A stretch of DNA of 64,000 nt from CAYNUJ01 sp964573255 (GTDB lineage Bacteria; Bacteroidota; Ignavibacteria; Ignavibacteriales; Melioribacteraceae): assembly GCA_964573255.1 (NCBI GenBank), contig CAZNJB010000020.1:4713-68712 (forward strand). The letters are read 5' to 3'. Made by a program: the position numbers and the translations under genes. The notes under the pieces are model-generated. The model ran no database searches. It was not told the DNA's origin and saw nothing but the letters and a program-made list of their open reading frames with translations. This document shows positions 1-9,250 of the stretch, piece by piece; position 1 is the stretch's first letter; each line of letters starts with the position of its first letter.

Positions 1-275
1 AATCCCGCGGCTAAAACTCTTGTTGGACCCACGCGTTCTTCATTGTCGGTACCGGCAAGATAATCGTAAAGGTCATTTACGAAATTGGTGCCTATTTGAA
101 TTAACAGGGAACAAATAAGCGCCACAGCAGCTGCGAGTACGTTAAATTTTCCCTGTGCTACAGCCAGGGAGGAGCCGATGATTACAGGGACAAATGCCGC
201 AAGCAGAGTTTTAGGTCTGCTTGCGATTATCCATCTGTCAACTTTCGAAATATTTTCAACCGACGATTTAATCAT
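1..275 (-). CDS. menA: 1,4-dihydroxy-2-naphthoate polyprenyltransferase, N-terminal part (runs off left edge)
   Basis: MenA is the membrane prenyltransferase that attaches a polyprenyl tail to 1,4-dihydroxy-2-naphthoate, giving demethylmenaquinone. About 91 residues are visible. The reading frame starts MIKSSVENISKVDRWI, enters a hydrophobic helix after the PKTLLAAFVPVIIG segment, and shows the UbiA-family Mg-prenyl-diphosphate motif NDLYDYLAGTD, followed by RVGPTRVLAAG, which is typical of MenA. Its ATG shares one base with the menB stop (TAATG), so it is translated as the last visible gene of the men operon. The C-terminal two thirds lie outside the window. Family assignment is secure; a different UbiA prenyltransferase is unlikely in this operon. 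Confidence 0.93.
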   Translation of the reverse strand, partial: MIKSSVENISKVDRWIIASRPKTLLAAFVPVIIGSSLAVAQGKFNVLAAAVALICSLLIQIGTNFVNDLYDYLAGTDNEERVGPTRVLAAG

Positions 276-1108
276 TAAGGAACTCTCGGAAATTTTGAAA
301 AATCGGGTTTGCGTTTTTCATTGTATGCCTTTTTACCTTCTTGTGCTTCTTCAGACATATAATAAAGAAGTGTGGCATTTCCTGCTAATTCCTGTATTCC
401 GGCTTGCCCATCTAACTCAGCGTTAAATGCCGATTTCAAAAGACGGATTGCAAGCGGGCTCTTTTCCAAAATTTCTTTAGCCCATTGAACGCCTTCGGCT
501 TCCAATTGGTCTAACGGCACAACTTTATTTACCAAGCCCATTTCGTAAGCTTCTTTTGCATCGTACTGGCGGCAGAGATACCATATTTCGCGGGCTTTCT
601 TTTGTCCCACTAGTCTCGCTAAATAACTTGCTCCGAACCCACCGTCAAAGCTGCCTACTTTCGGGCCGGTCTGACCGAAAATCGCATTATCAGCAGCGAT
701 AGTTAAATCGCAAACAACGTGCAATACGTGTCCGCCACCTATGGCGTATCCGGCTACCAAAGCAATTACAGGTTTGGGCATACTGCGTATTAATTTCTGA
801 ACATCGAGGATATTCAATCTTGGAACGCCATCGGCGCCAACATATCCTCTGTCGCCTCTTATTTTTTGATCACCACCTGAACAGAAAGCGTATTTACCGT
901 CCTTAGCTGGCCCGTATCCGGTTAAAAGAACCACACCGGTATTCGGGTCCTCTTTTGCATCGTAAAGCGCTTCATACATCTCTATTACGGTTTCCGGTCT
1001 AAATGCGTTTCTCTTCTCGGGACGGTTAATTGTAATCTTTGCTATACCGTCCATTTTTTCGTAAATAATATCCTGATAATCCTTTACTTTCTTCCAATCG
1101 AAATTCAT
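275..1108 (-). CDS. menB: 1,4-dihydroxy-2-naphthoyl-CoA synthase
   Basis: MenB is a crotonase-fold enzyme that closes the second ring of the naphthoquinone from o-succinylbenzoyl-CoA in the cytoplasm. The protein (277 aa) has the MenB signatures FCSGGDQ, the oxyanion-hole region AGYAIGGGH and GQTGPKVGSFDGG. I chose the ATG at 1108 (MNFDWKK) because AAGGA lies five bases upstream and the codon follows one base after the menH stop. A longer frame could begin at 1123 but has no ribosome-binding site and would overlap menH. It ends in a TAATG overlap with menA, consistent with translational coupling. Length and motifs are normal for the family. Confidence 0.95.
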   Translation of the reverse strand: MNFDWKKVKDYQDIIYEKMDGIAKITINRPEKRNAFRPETVIEMYEALYDAKEDPNTGVVLLTGYGPAKDGKYAFCSGGDQKIRGDRGYVGADGVPRLNILDVQKLIRSMPKPVIALVAGYAIGGGHVLHVVCDLTIAADNAIFGQTGPKVGSFDGGFGASYLARLVGQKKAREIWYLCRQYDAKEAYEMGLVNKVVPLDQLEAEGVQWAKEILEKSPLAIRLLKSAFNAELDGQAGIQELAGNATLLYYMSEEAQEGKKAYNEKRKPDFSKFPRVP

Positions 1109-1109
1109 T

Positions 1110-1952
1110 CTAATCCTTGTCATTCTTATTCAAAAAATGTTTCACAAAATTAATAAAATCCGGTGCCTTTTCTAAATGAACATTATGTCCCGCACCGGTA
1201 ATAACTGCCATTTGAGAATCCTTAATTGACTCGTTAAGTTTCTTCCCAATTGCAACATATTTTAAATCTTTCTCTCCTGCTAAAATAAGAACCGGTAAAC
1301 TTAAGGCGGAAAGTTTATGCCACACATCCGGCATTACTCCCGTACCGAATCCCTTTAGGCTATTAATCAATCCGGTTGCCGAATTCTTCTTCTTTACAGC
1401 AGTTATCTCTTCATACTTTTTCGGTTCAATATTTTTTAAAGAACCGAATAAGGGGAGAGCCATCCAAAAGTTTATAAAGTTTTCCACTCCTTCGGTTTGC
1501 AAACGATCAATTAATTTAGAGTCGGAAATTACCCGTTGAGCTCTTTCCTTTTCATCTTCAATCCCGGCAGTGGTACTTTCGAGTATAAGTCCTCTAATAT
1601 TTCCGGGCTTGTTTACGGCATATTGCAGTGCCAATCGTCCGCCCATTGAATAACCTAAAATAAAAGGTGGGCACTCAATAACATTTTTAATGAAGAAATC
1701 GATATGCTGCAATTGTGCTTCGGTGGAGTATTCTTCTTCCGGATTTGGAGCATCTGTTTTGCCGTGACCGATTAGATCCAAGGCAAACGCGGGAATATAT
1801 TCAGGTAAGTTATTTATTACATCCAGCCAATCGTTTGCGCTGCCTGTAAAACCGTGAAGAAACAGTAACGGTGCGGTACTTTTCTTTCCCGCACGATGGA
1901 TGTACCTGAAGCGAATATTGTTTATTTTAATATAATCTTCTTTAATTGCCAA
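1110..1952 (-). CDS. menH: 2-succinyl-6-hydroxy-2,4-cyclohexadiene-1-carboxylate synthase (MenH-type alpha/beta hydrolase)
   Basis: MenH removes pyruvate from the MenD product. The 280-residue protein is an alpha/beta hydrolase: oxyanion motif LFLHGFTGSANDW near residue 30, nucleophile elbow GYSMGGRLAL with the catalytic serine near residue 101, a late Asp in LAGEKDLKY and the catalytic His in GAGHNVHLEKAP. GFTGS and SMGGR are typical of MenH rather than of general esterases. The gene begins with TTG inside the last codons of menD (11-base overlap) without an obvious Shine-Dalgarno site, so it probably depends on menD translation. Position between menD and menB supports the assignment. Confidence 0.92.
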   Translation of the reverse strand: MAIKEDYIKINNIRFRYIHRAGKKSTAPLLFLHGFTGSANDWLDVINNLPEYIPAFALDLIGHGKTDAPNPEEEYSTEAQLQHIDFFIKNVIECPPFILGYSMGGRLALQYAVNKPGNIRGLILESTTAGIEDEKERAQRVISDSKLIDRLQTEGVENFINFWMALPLFGSLKNIEPKKYEEITAVKKKNSATGLINSLKGFGTGVMPDVWHKLSALSLPVLILAGEKDLKYVAIGKKLNESIKDSQMAVITGAGHNVHLEKAPDFINFVKHFLNKNDKD

Positions 1953-3699
1953 AGACGCTTTTTATATATTTCGAAAAGGCGATTCTTTTCTCTGCCGATT
2001 TGTCGGCATCAGCTTTTATTTCCAGTATTTGAAGACCCTTGGTCGATCGAGAGGATTTCAACTTGTCGCGCAAATCCTTCCAAGATGTGACGGAACAATA
2101 TTCCGCTTCGTATAATTCCGCGGTTTTGGCAAAATCCAAATTCAAAGCAGTGGTAAAGTATGCCTCGAAATATTTTTTATCTTTTGCGATAGGAAGCAGT
2201 TTGAATATTCCGCCTCCGCCGTTATTAATTAGTATTACCGTTAAATTTATTCCGTATTCCTTTGCGGTCCAAAGACCGTTCATATCGTGGAAAAATGCTA
2301 AATCTCCCGTTAATAAATAAGTACGTTTGGAAGAAATACTTGCAATACCCAAAGCTGTGGAATTTATCCCGTCTATTCCGCTGGTTCCGCGATTGGTGTA
2401 AATGTTTATTCCGGTTTCTGTTTTCTCTCCGAATGTATCCAAGTCCCTAATCGGCATACTGTTGGAAACAAATAAATCGGAGCCTTTCGGCAGCGATTGT
2501 ATTACTTCTCTGGTAATTCTTCCTTCGAACGGAAAAGCGGAATTCCAAATTTCTTTTTTCAAATGTTCAACTGTTTTCTTTTCCGCTTCAATCCATTTCA
2601 TTTTCCAATCGGAAGGAGCGGTAGGAATGCTGTCCCATTTATCACTGCTTAATAAATCTTTACAAAATGATTCAGGTGGATATGCAATAATTTTATCGAA
2701 TGTGCGTGACGGATCCAGTATGTCCCCGTGTTTGTTAATCAATATTTTATACGTCTTTACTCTTGCAAAATATTCCAGCAAGGAGTTAACTATCGGTGTA
2801 TTGCCGAATTGCAAAATTAAATCCGGTTCAAATTCTTCATCTGCTTTATCGGTTCTTAAAAAATTACCCGCTGTGGAAATTACAATATCGGATGCAGGTT
2901 TGAGATAACGCAGGGGCGAAGTTGCATCTGCCAATATTGGTGCATTAAGCGCTCTAGCAAGTTCCAAAACAGATTCGTGAAACCCTTCGGAATAATTATA
3001 CCAGCCTGTCAAAATCAACGGTCGAGAAGCGGATAAAATTTTTGCTATAATGCCCGAATTTATTGTTAACGTTTTTGATTTAATTTTTACTTGTGCGATA
3101 TCTTCGTTTAGATATTTTCTGTGGAGCTCGTTATCGATTTCAGTGTTGTGCGTAAAGGGCTCCAGCGGTTTGCGCAAAGGGAAATTGATATGAACCGGAC
3201 CGGTGTCCTTAAACAGAGCCGTATAGTAGAGTTCCTGTGCCTTCGCCTGCAAACGTTTTATCGCAAGGTGGTTCGTTTTTGGCAGTCCGGCATCTTCAAA
3301 AAGTCTTATATGATTGGCATAAAGGTTATGTTGCTTTATTGTTTGATTCGCACCCGTTCCGATTAATTCAGGCGGACGGTCGGCTGTAATAATTATTAGA
3401 GGTGTTCTGGAATTGTAAGCTTCAATTATAGCCGGATAAAGTTCCGCCGTAGCCGTTCCCGAAGTTGTGAGAACCGCAACAGGGAGTGAAGTTTTTTTTG
3501 CCAATCCAAGTGCAAAGAAAGCGGAAGAGCGTTCGTCTACTATAACGTGTTTTTTTATTCCGCGTTCAGCTGCAAAGGCTAAGGTTAAAGGTGTGTTTCT
3601 GGAACCGGGAGAAATACAGACGTGCTTTAATCCAAGCCGCTTTAATTGCTTAACAAAAACCTGCGCATAAAAATAATTAAGATTTATTTTTTTCTTCAT
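1942..3699 (-). CDS. menD: 2-succinyl-5-enolpyruvyl-6-hydroxy-3-cyclohexene-1-carboxylate synthase
   Basis: MenD is the thiamine-diphosphate enzyme that condenses isochorismate with 2-oxoglutarate, the committed step of classical menaquinone synthesis. The 585-residue length is usual. The N-terminal domain has CISPGSRNTPLT, then SAFFALG with the region around the catalytic Glu, TSGTATAELYPA and TADRPPEL. The C-terminal TPP domain has GDLAFFHDMNGL and NNGGGGIF. The gene overlaps the 3' end of menF by 23 bases and the start of menH by 11, so menF-menD-menH are likely translationally coupled. No sign of damage. Confidence 0.97.
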   Translation of the reverse strand: MKKKINLNYFYAQVFVKQLKRLGLKHVCISPGSRNTPLTLAFAAERGIKKHVIVDERSSAFFALGLAKKTSLPVAVLTTSGTATAELYPAIIEAYNSRTPLIIITADRPPELIGTGANQTIKQHNLYANHIRLFEDAGLPKTNHLAIKRLQAKAQELYYTALFKDTGPVHINFPLRKPLEPFTHNTEIDNELHRKYLNEDIAQVKIKSKTLTINSGIIAKILSASRPLILTGWYNYSEGFHESVLELARALNAPILADATSPLRYLKPASDIVISTAGNFLRTDKADEEFEPDLILQFGNTPIVNSLLEYFARVKTYKILINKHGDILDPSRTFDKIIAYPPESFCKDLLSSDKWDSIPTAPSDWKMKWIEAEKKTVEHLKKEIWNSAFPFEGRITREVIQSLPKGSDLFVSNSMPIRDLDTFGEKTETGINIYTNRGTSGIDGINSTALGIASISSKRTYLLTGDLAFFHDMNGLWTAKEYGINLTVILINNGGGGIFKLLPIAKDKKYFEAYFTTALNLDFAKTAELYEAEYCSVTSWKDLRDKLKSSRSTKGLQILEIKADADKSAEKRIAFSKYIKSVFGN

Positions 3700-5083
3700 A
3701 GTCGAAGAGATTTAAGATTGGGCGTAATTTCAATTTTGTTTCTTCAAATTCCGTTACGGGATCTGAGCCTTCCACAATGCCGCAACCGGCAAAAGCGTAA
3801 ATGTTGTTTTTCTGCATTAATGCGCTTCGGATTGCAACGGCAAATTCACCTTCGTCATTGAAATTGAACCAACCAATTGTTCCGGTATATAAACCGCGGT
3901 TATGTTTTTCTTTGGAGAGTATGGTGTTCATAGCTGCAGACCACGGAGTACCGCAAATTGCCGGAGTAGGGTGAACCTCTTTTAAGAATGAAAATACAGG
4001 CCTTTTGCTTCTGAGTTTAGCTTTAATAGGCGTCCAAAGATGCTGTATGTTCGGCAATTTTCTGATAATTGGTTTGGATTCGTATTCAACGTCATCTGCA
4101 AAAGAAGAAAAGGATTGAGCTATAAAATCGACAACAGCCTTCTGTTCGTTCAAATTTTTTACACTGTGCAACAATTCCTCTTCCAATTTGCGGTCTTCTT
4201 CCAGCGTTTTACCGCGCGGAATTGAACCGGCGAGTGCGTCCGCTTCAACGTATCCGTTACTGAATTTTGCGAGTCGTTCGGGAGAAGCGCCAAAAAATAT
4301 CGAATCTCTTTTACGGAATGCGAAGACGTAGCAATAAGGGTAGCGGTTAACCAATTGTTTAAGCAAATTGCTCAGGTCGGGTTCCCTCTCTAAAGTCAAT
4401 TTAATTTCACGTGAGAGGACTATTTTATGGAAATCTCCTTTCGCAATGCCATCCAAAGCATTTTCAATCATCTCTTTCCAGATGTCGAATTCCGCTTCAT
4501 CGCTTAAGTTTGTATCTATGATTTTAGGTGTTTTGATCTCTGAAATACCGTTTGTGTTAAGCTCTTCCATCAACTCCGATGTTAAGCGGGCATTAAAAAT
4601 ATTTTTCGGATCGTAATCATAAATAGAAGTAACGAGATAATATTTCCCTTCGGTTTTCATCAGTATCGTTTGAGGTACGAACCAATCGGAATCAGCGTAA
4701 TCTTTCCATAATTCGCTATTGCCGTTAGGCGCAAATTTCAAGCTGCCCACAAAAAGGGGTAAGGATTTTAACTCATACGCATCTTCGTTAGATATTACCT
4801 TTCCTGTTAAGGCATTCAATTGCTCTTCGGTTCCTGCCACTCTATCAGGACCGTTATTCCTAATAGAATAAACGCTTCCGAAGGCAATGAAAGAGTAACC
4901 TAAGGCAGGTTCCTCCCAATATAAAAATTGATCTTCCCTTTTTAATAGTTTGTTTATCGCAGTATGAAAATTTATTTTTTCAATTTCTTCGATATACCGG
5001 AAGATTTTTCTTTCTGCAGGGAGTACTCCTTCCTTTGTAGCGGAGTCAATAAAGGTTTCGATATTTTCAACGGGGTAATCCAA
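3677..5083 (-). CDS. menF: isochorismate synthase
   Basis: MenF converts chorismate to isochorismate, the first step of menaquinone synthesis. The 468-residue protein has the chorismate-binding fold in its C-terminal half: IVLSREI, FFGASPERLAK, ALAGSIPRGKT, HPTPAICGTP, GLYTGTIGWF and AGCGIVEGSDP. The N-terminal 200 residues are more variable, as usual. The best start I can find is TTG at 5083; there is no in-frame ATG nearby and the ribosome-binding site is weak. First gene of the men operon, divergent from the YgjP-like gene. Anthranilate or salicylate synthase is unlikely given the following menD. Confidence 0.94.
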   Translation of the reverse strand: MDYPVENIETFIDSATKEGVLPAERKIFRYIEEIEKINFHTAINKLLKREDQFLYWEEPALGYSFIAFGSVYSIRNNGPDRVAGTEEQLNALTGKVISNEDAYELKSLPLFVGSLKFAPNGNSELWKDYADSDWFVPQTILMKTEGKYYLVTSIYDYDPKNIFNARLTSELMEELNTNGISEIKTPKIIDTNLSDEAEFDIWKEMIENALDGIAKGDFHKIVLSREIKLTLEREPDLSNLLKQLVNRYPYCYVFAFRKRDSIFFGASPERLAKFSNGYVEADALAGSIPRGKTLEEDRKLEEELLHSVKNLNEQKAVVDFIAQSFSSFADDVEYESKPIIRKLPNIQHLWTPIKAKLRSKRPVFSFLKEVHPTPAICGTPWSAAMNTILSKEKHNRGLYTGTIGWFNFNDEGEFAVAIRSALMQKNNIYAFAGCGIVEGSDPVTEFEETKLKLRPILNLFDYEEKNKS

Positions 5084-5114
5084 AATGACCGCATAATCTA
5101 TAATTCAATTTTCA

Positions 5115-5142
5115 AATATATATTGTAGATTTGAAGTTTCAA
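5115..5142 (-). promoter_or_regulatory. candidate promoter of the men operon
   Basis: On the minus strand TTGAAA (5142-5137) is followed after 16 bases by TATATT (5120-5115), which would start transcription near 5108, about 25 bases before the menF TTG codon. The region is AT-rich, so such matches arise by chance; this is only the best sigma-70-like candidate in the 88-base divergent gap. Confidence 0.3.
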
Positions 5143-5171
5143 ATTTCTCAATTGTCAGACTTACATTTTTA

Positions 5172-5822
5172 ATGATAAGAAAATTCAATCATAAAAACCG
5201 ACAAATAAAATACTTAGTTAGATTTTCCGGACGGGCAAGGCGAGTTTCGATAAATATAAGGGAGGGGAATATTTTTTTAGTGGTCCCTTTAGGTTTTTCC
5301 GTGACAAAGGCTGAGGAATTTATACGCTCGAAAGGGGATTGGATTATTAAGCATTTAAGTGCAGTGCCGGAGAAAAGGAAAGGTTTGATTTACCGCGGCA
5401 GAAGAATGGAACCCGTTTATAAAAATGAAGGGATAACATTCAGGGAAAAGGAATCGGATAAGAATTTGGAAATTAACGATGACATTATGTCGCAGTTCAA
5501 TAACTGGATGTATTTTGTAGCTAAAAATTATATTCCCTCGAGAACTGTCGAATTTGCAAATAAATACAAATTCCGCTTTAACAGAATTAGAGTGAAGAAA
5601 TTACGAAGCAGATGGGGTAGTTGTTCCTCACGCGGTAATTTGTCTTTTAATTACAAATTGATGCAATTCCCGGACGAAGTAATAGATTATGTTATCATCC
5701 ACGAACTTTGCCATACCAAAGAAATGAACCATTCGCAGCGGTTTTGGCAATTGGTAGCAGAAATTATTCCCAATTATAAAGAACTGAAAACAATTTTAAG
5801 AAACGGTACAATCGGAAATTAA
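5172..5822 (+). CDS. YgjP-like (DUF45) zinc metallopeptidase domain protein
   Basis: A cytoplasmic 216-residue protein of the YgjP/DUF45 family, predicted zinc metallopeptidases of uncertain substrate. The zinc motif HELCHTKEMNHSQRFW sits near residue 178: HExxH plus a third ligand within NHSQRFW. It is preceded by the family's conserved KLRSRWGSCSSRGNLSFNY segment. The N-terminal part is basic and beta-rich, with no signal peptide. In many bacteria such genes lie beside type I restriction genes, but none is present here; it stands alone, divergent from the men operon. Start at the ATG at 5172, without a clear ribosome-binding site. The fold is certain, the biological role unknown. Confidence 0.85.
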   Translation: MIRKFNHKNRQIKYLVRFSGRARRVSINIREGNIFLVVPLGFSVTKAEEFIRSKGDWIIKHLSAVPEKRKGLIYRGRRMEPVYKNEGITFREKESDKNLEINDDIMSQFNNWMYFVAKNYIPSRTVEFANKYKFRFNRIRVKKLRSRWGSCSSRGNLSFNYKLMQFPDEVIDYVIIHELCHTKEMNHSQRFWQLVAEIIPNYKELKTILRNGTIGN

Positions 5823-5908
5823 TACCGCTCGTCTCTATTCCGATCAAATGTTTATTCTAATTCTACCGGTTTAATCCGAATGAAAACGATATCGGGAAAA
5901 ATGTATTG

Positions 5909-6619
5909 TTAAATTTCCTTCTCGAATTGTTTGAAATAAAATTTAAAGATGCTCTCTTCCGTTTTAATCGAAATCACCAATCTTGTCGCGGATTTAACCA
6001 TTGGGAAAATTACCAAACCCCCGATGGATTCTTCATTTTTTAACTCGGTTAATCTAAGCACTTCGTTTTTCCAAAATTCACGTTCTTGTTGAATCGATTC
6101 TTTTGTGTTTTCATATTCGTAACGGTCTTCTTCCATCTCCTCCAGCCATTCTCCTCCTTCATCCACAGGGTCAGTTTCGGAATTATTATCTACTATGCTT
6201 GCAACTACTCCGAATGTTGCAAACAAACAGTTTAATTCCCTATGAGTTTCATAAGTCTCATCAAGCTCGTGTTCATAGATGTTCAGCTCCGATAATTTCT
6301 CTTCCGGATTTACTGCCGGAAATGTTTTACCGGAAAGATTAATATCATTTGAAGAAATAATTGTCATGCTGATATTTTCCGGGGAGAGAGTGACTTTTTT
6401 ATCCCCCTGATTTTCGGCGTAGAGAAAGAAATAAGTATTATTTTCGGAGTAATGCTCGAAGTTTAAAGAAAGTGAAAGACCGTCTTTTTCCAATTCGATA
6501 ATTTTTCTTCCTTGATAGATCTCGTAATTATCCGATGGTTCTATTACATAGACAGTTGAACTGCAGCCAATAACCAGCGTTGAAAAAATTACTACAAGCA
6601 ATTTATTGAGCATTTTCAT
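5909..6619 (-). CDS. hypothetical lipoprotein
   Basis: I do not recognise a family. The start at 6619 (MKMLNKLL) is preferred because GGAG lies nine bases upstream and it gives a compact lipoprotein signal peptide ending in the lipobox VIGC with the lipidated Cys near residue 19. An in-frame extension to 6670 would add 17 residues and spoil the signal. The mature 215 residues are acidic, predicted beta-rich in the first half (SLSLNFEHYSENNTYFFLYAENQG), with a helical, Glu-rich stretch near residues 150-195 and a beta-rich end. It probably sits in the outer or inner membrane facing the periplasm. It is monocistronic. Confidence 0.7.
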   Translation of the reverse strand: MKMLNKLLVVIFSTLVIGCSSTVYVIEPSDNYEIYQGRKIIELEKDGLSLSLNFEHYSENNTYFFLYAENQGDKKVTLSPENISMTIISSNDINLSGKTFPAVNPEEKLSELNIYEHELDETYETHRELNCLFATFGVVASIVDNNSETDPVDEGGEWLEEMEEDRYEYENTKESIQQEREFWKNEVLRLTELKNEESIGGLVIFPMVKSATRLVISIKTEESIFKFYFKQFEKEI

Positions 6620-6895
6620 GTTGAATATCTCCATCTTTATATTTTTATAATGAACTTGTACTTTGAACATTTTTTATGCCAATTTATCACCCTTATTTCC
6701 CTTAGAAAAAGTATTATTTTTTGATTGAGTGTATAATTTTTTAATGAAAATGTAAGAAATACTGGACGTATTAAGCGCGTAAAAAACGTAAAATTACCGA
6801 AAATAATTATATAAAGTAAAATAATTTGCAAATCAAAGGGCTCTTGGCTAATTTTTGGGCTGTTAATTGAAACTACATTAAAAAATGGAGATAAC

Positions 6896-7108
6896 ATGTC
6901 TCTTTTTGAGCATTCTTGGCTGCCATTTATATATTTATACGGAGTTGGCGGTTTATTCTTTTTAATAGGAATGATTATAATAATCAAAAGTAAGGCACTG
7001 AATACTAAATTAAAACGTCACAGATATTGGCTAAAAGTATTAGTATTCGGTTTTTTCTATTTTGTAATATTTCATGCATTTTTCACAATTTTAGCACTAT
7101 ATTGGTAG
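6896..7108 (+). CDS. small two-helix membrane protein upstream of the symporter
   Basis: A 70-residue protein with two predicted membrane helices (about residues 10-28 and 47-68) separated by a basic loop KSKALNTKLKRHRYW. The ATG at 6896 has GGAG five bases upstream, much better than expected by chance, and the stop is only three bases before the start of the sodium:solute symporter, so the two are surely co-transcribed. An overlapping frame on the other strand (6637-6987) has no comparable support. I infer that it is an accessory or stabilising subunit of the symporter; no family name is certain. Confidence 0.75.
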   Translation: MSLFEHSWLPFIYLYGVGGLFFLIGMIIIIKSKALNTKLKRHRYWLKVLVFGFFYFVIFHAFFTILALYW

Positions 7109-7111
7109 AAT

Positions 7112-9232
7112 ATGGAAAATCACGCCCCAATTAATTTCGAAACTTTTCATAATATCGGAACTGCCACCGATTGGATAATAATGATAGCATATTTTGTTAT
7201 CGTTATGTTATTTGGCAGTTATTTCGGAAAATATAACAGAAGCACAAAGGACTTCTTCTTCGGCGGAAGAAGATTTACCTGGTGGCTTATCGCATTTTCT
7301 ATTGTTGCTACCGGAGTTGGAAGTCACAGTTTTATTAAATATTCGGCAAAAGGATTTGAGCATGGTTTTTCTTCAACAATGACGTATATCAACGATTGGT
7401 TTTTTATGCCGCTGTTTATGTTTGGCTGGCTGCCGATTGTTGTTTATACAAAAATCCGTTCAATTCCTGAATATTTTGAAAAACGGTTCTCCCCGTCCGC
7501 TCGGTTCTTAGCAACATTTTTACTGCTCCTTTATATGATCGGATATATCGGAATCGGGTTCCTCACTTTGGGTAAAGCCGCGCTTCCTTTGCTTCCTAAG
7601 GATTTTACCTTCCTGGGAATGCATTTCGATGTAACGTTGATGGGAGTAGTTGTTTTCATTTCGATAATTACGGGAATTTATATCACTTTCGGCGGACAAA
7701 CTGCGGTAATATTTACCGATTTGCTACAAGGAGCGATATTATTATTTGCCGGAATTCTCCTCTTTTTCTTGGGTGTTTCTTATTTAGGAGGCTGGGAAAC
7801 ATTCTGGAGCATACTTCCCGTCGAATGGAAACTTCCTTTGGCTAATTATAATAATCCACCAGATTTTAATTTCGTCGGTATATTTTGGCAGGATGGAGTA
7901 GCCGGTTCTATTGGGTTCCTGTTTATGAATATGGGACTGATTATGAGATTTATGGCTACGAAAAGCGTTGATGAAGGAAGAAAAGCCGCTGCATTCAATG
8001 TTTTGTTCATGCTTCCTATTTCTGCTGTAGTTGTCGGTAATGCAGGCTGGGTTGGCAAAGCAATTTCGATTGTTCAACCGGATGTGGTTCCACCGAATAC
8101 AGCACCAGATCAGATTTTTGTAGTCGTTGCAAATATTGTATCGAGCCCCGGAGTATTTGGTTTTATTATGGCATCTTTAACTGCGGCGTTAATGTCTACA
8201 GTAGATACACTCATAAATGCTACTGCGGCAATTTATATCAACGATATTCACCGTCCTCTTTTGAAATTCTTCAAGAAAGATAAGATGGAGGAGAAAGTTC
8301 GGGATAAAAAAGAATTAAATGCAGCCCGGTATTCATCTGCAATTATTACAGTACTCGGTGTAATTGCTGTTCTTGCATTCAAAAGTTTCCCGACTGTGTA
8401 CGAAGCGCACGGATTTTTCCATTCCACTTTAACACCGCCATTGGTAGTTGCGATATTCCTCGGTATTTTCTGGAAGCGCTACACTCCGGGAGCAGTTATC
8501 GCTACATTTGTTGCCGGCGTTGCTCTTATGATTTTGGGCTCCGCTCATCCCGATACACTAATCGCTCCGTTTGATCACGGAATTAAAATGAACCCGGCTC
8601 ATCCATATAGTTATATTCGAGCACTTTACAATACTTTCGTTTGTGCTGCGGTCGGTGTTGTTATTACGTGGTCAGAAGGTGGAATTAAAAAAATTGCAGA
8701 TTCAATAAAAGCCCGGAAAAACGGTAATACAATTACATATATATTAGTTGTCGTTTCTGTAATTCTGTTCTTGCTTGTAACTTTCAATGTATTATCGGTT
8801 TGGGTATTATTTATTTTTGCAGTTATTTTGGCTTTCCTCATTTCTATTGTTTCAAATTACTTTATTTCCTACGATTCGTTTGATAATACAGAAGGCTTGA
8901 CCGTTTGGTCTGTGCAAAAGGCAAAAGAAATGTTCAAGGGAAGTAAGTTGAACGAAGAGGAAGGTGAAAAAGTTAAAGTAGCTTGGAAATTGAAAGAAGA
9001 AGAAGACGGAACGATTAATTTCTCCAAACAAGATATGGCTAAGATGAAAGCCAATGTAGGCGATTTGGTTTATATCTCCGATCATCGTAAATGGCTCGGT
9101 GGACTGAAATCGATTCACTCGGTTTACGGAGAACCGCACGATGAAGACGGTGTTGTTTATATTAGTAAGGAAGATATGTTAAACGGTCAATTTGTTGAAG
9201 GTAAATTTCTTGTAGCGGAAAAAGAAATGTAA
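7112..9232 (+). CDS. sodium:solute symporter (SSS family)
   Basis: A 706-residue inner-membrane carrier of the SSS family, which takes up a solute with Na+. It has about 13 membrane helices; the family core is visible in TKDFFFGGRRFTWWLIAFSIVATGVG, IRSIPEYFEKRF, TFGGQTAVIFTDLLQG and SLTAALMSTVDTLINA (the SLC5-like sodium-site helix). After the last helix there is a soluble C-terminal tail of about 120 residues (KEMFKGSKLNEEEGEK onward) that is not part of the transport core. The substrate cannot be read from sequence; sugar, amino acid and carboxylate carriers all occur here. It forms an operon with the preceding 70-residue protein and ends at a strong terminator. Confidence 0.9.
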   Translation: MENHAPINFETFHNIGTATDWIIMIAYFVIVMLFGSYFGKYNRSTKDFFFGGRRFTWWLIAFSIVATGVGSHSFIKYSAKGFEHGFSSTMTYINDWFFMPLFMFGWLPIVVYTKIRSIPEYFEKRFSPSARFLATFLLLLYMIGYIGIGFLTLGKAALPLLPKDFTFLGMHFDVTLMGVVVFISIITGIYITFGGQTAVIFTDLLQGAILLFAGILLFFLGVSYLGGWETFWSILPVEWKLPLANYNNPPDFNFVGIFWQDGVAGSIGFLFMNMGLIMRFMATKSVDEGRKAAAFNVLFMLPISAVVVGNAGWVGKAISIVQPDVVPPNTAPDQIFVVVANIVSSPGVFGFIMASLTAALMSTVDTLINATAAIYINDIHRPLLKFFKKDKMEEKVRDKKELNAARYSSAIITVLGVIAVLAFKSFPTVYEAHGFFHSTLTPPLVVAIFLGIFWKRYTPGAVIATFVAGVALMILGSAHPDTLIAPFDHGIKMNPAHPYSYIRALYNTFVCAAVGVVITWSEGGIKKIADSIKARKNGNTITYILVVVSVILFLLVTFNVLSVWVLFIFAVILAFLISIVSNYFISYDSFDNTEGLTVWSVQKAKEMFKGSKLNEEEGEKVKVAWKLKEEEDGTINFSKQDMAKMKANVGDLVYISDHRKWLGGLKSIHSVYGEPHDEDGVVYISKEDMLNGQFVEGKFLVAEKEM

Positions 9233-9250
9233 AATGCTGATTAAATAAAT

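Noticed and set aside
5172..5822. Restriction-modification island around the YgjP-like protein
   Set aside because: No hsdR, hsdM, hsdS or other defence gene is adjacent.
6637..6987. 116-residue open frame on the minus strand overlapping the 70-residue membrane protein
   Set aside because: It has no ribosome-binding site and a low-complexity start, and the plus-strand frame has GGAG and a tight link to the symporter.
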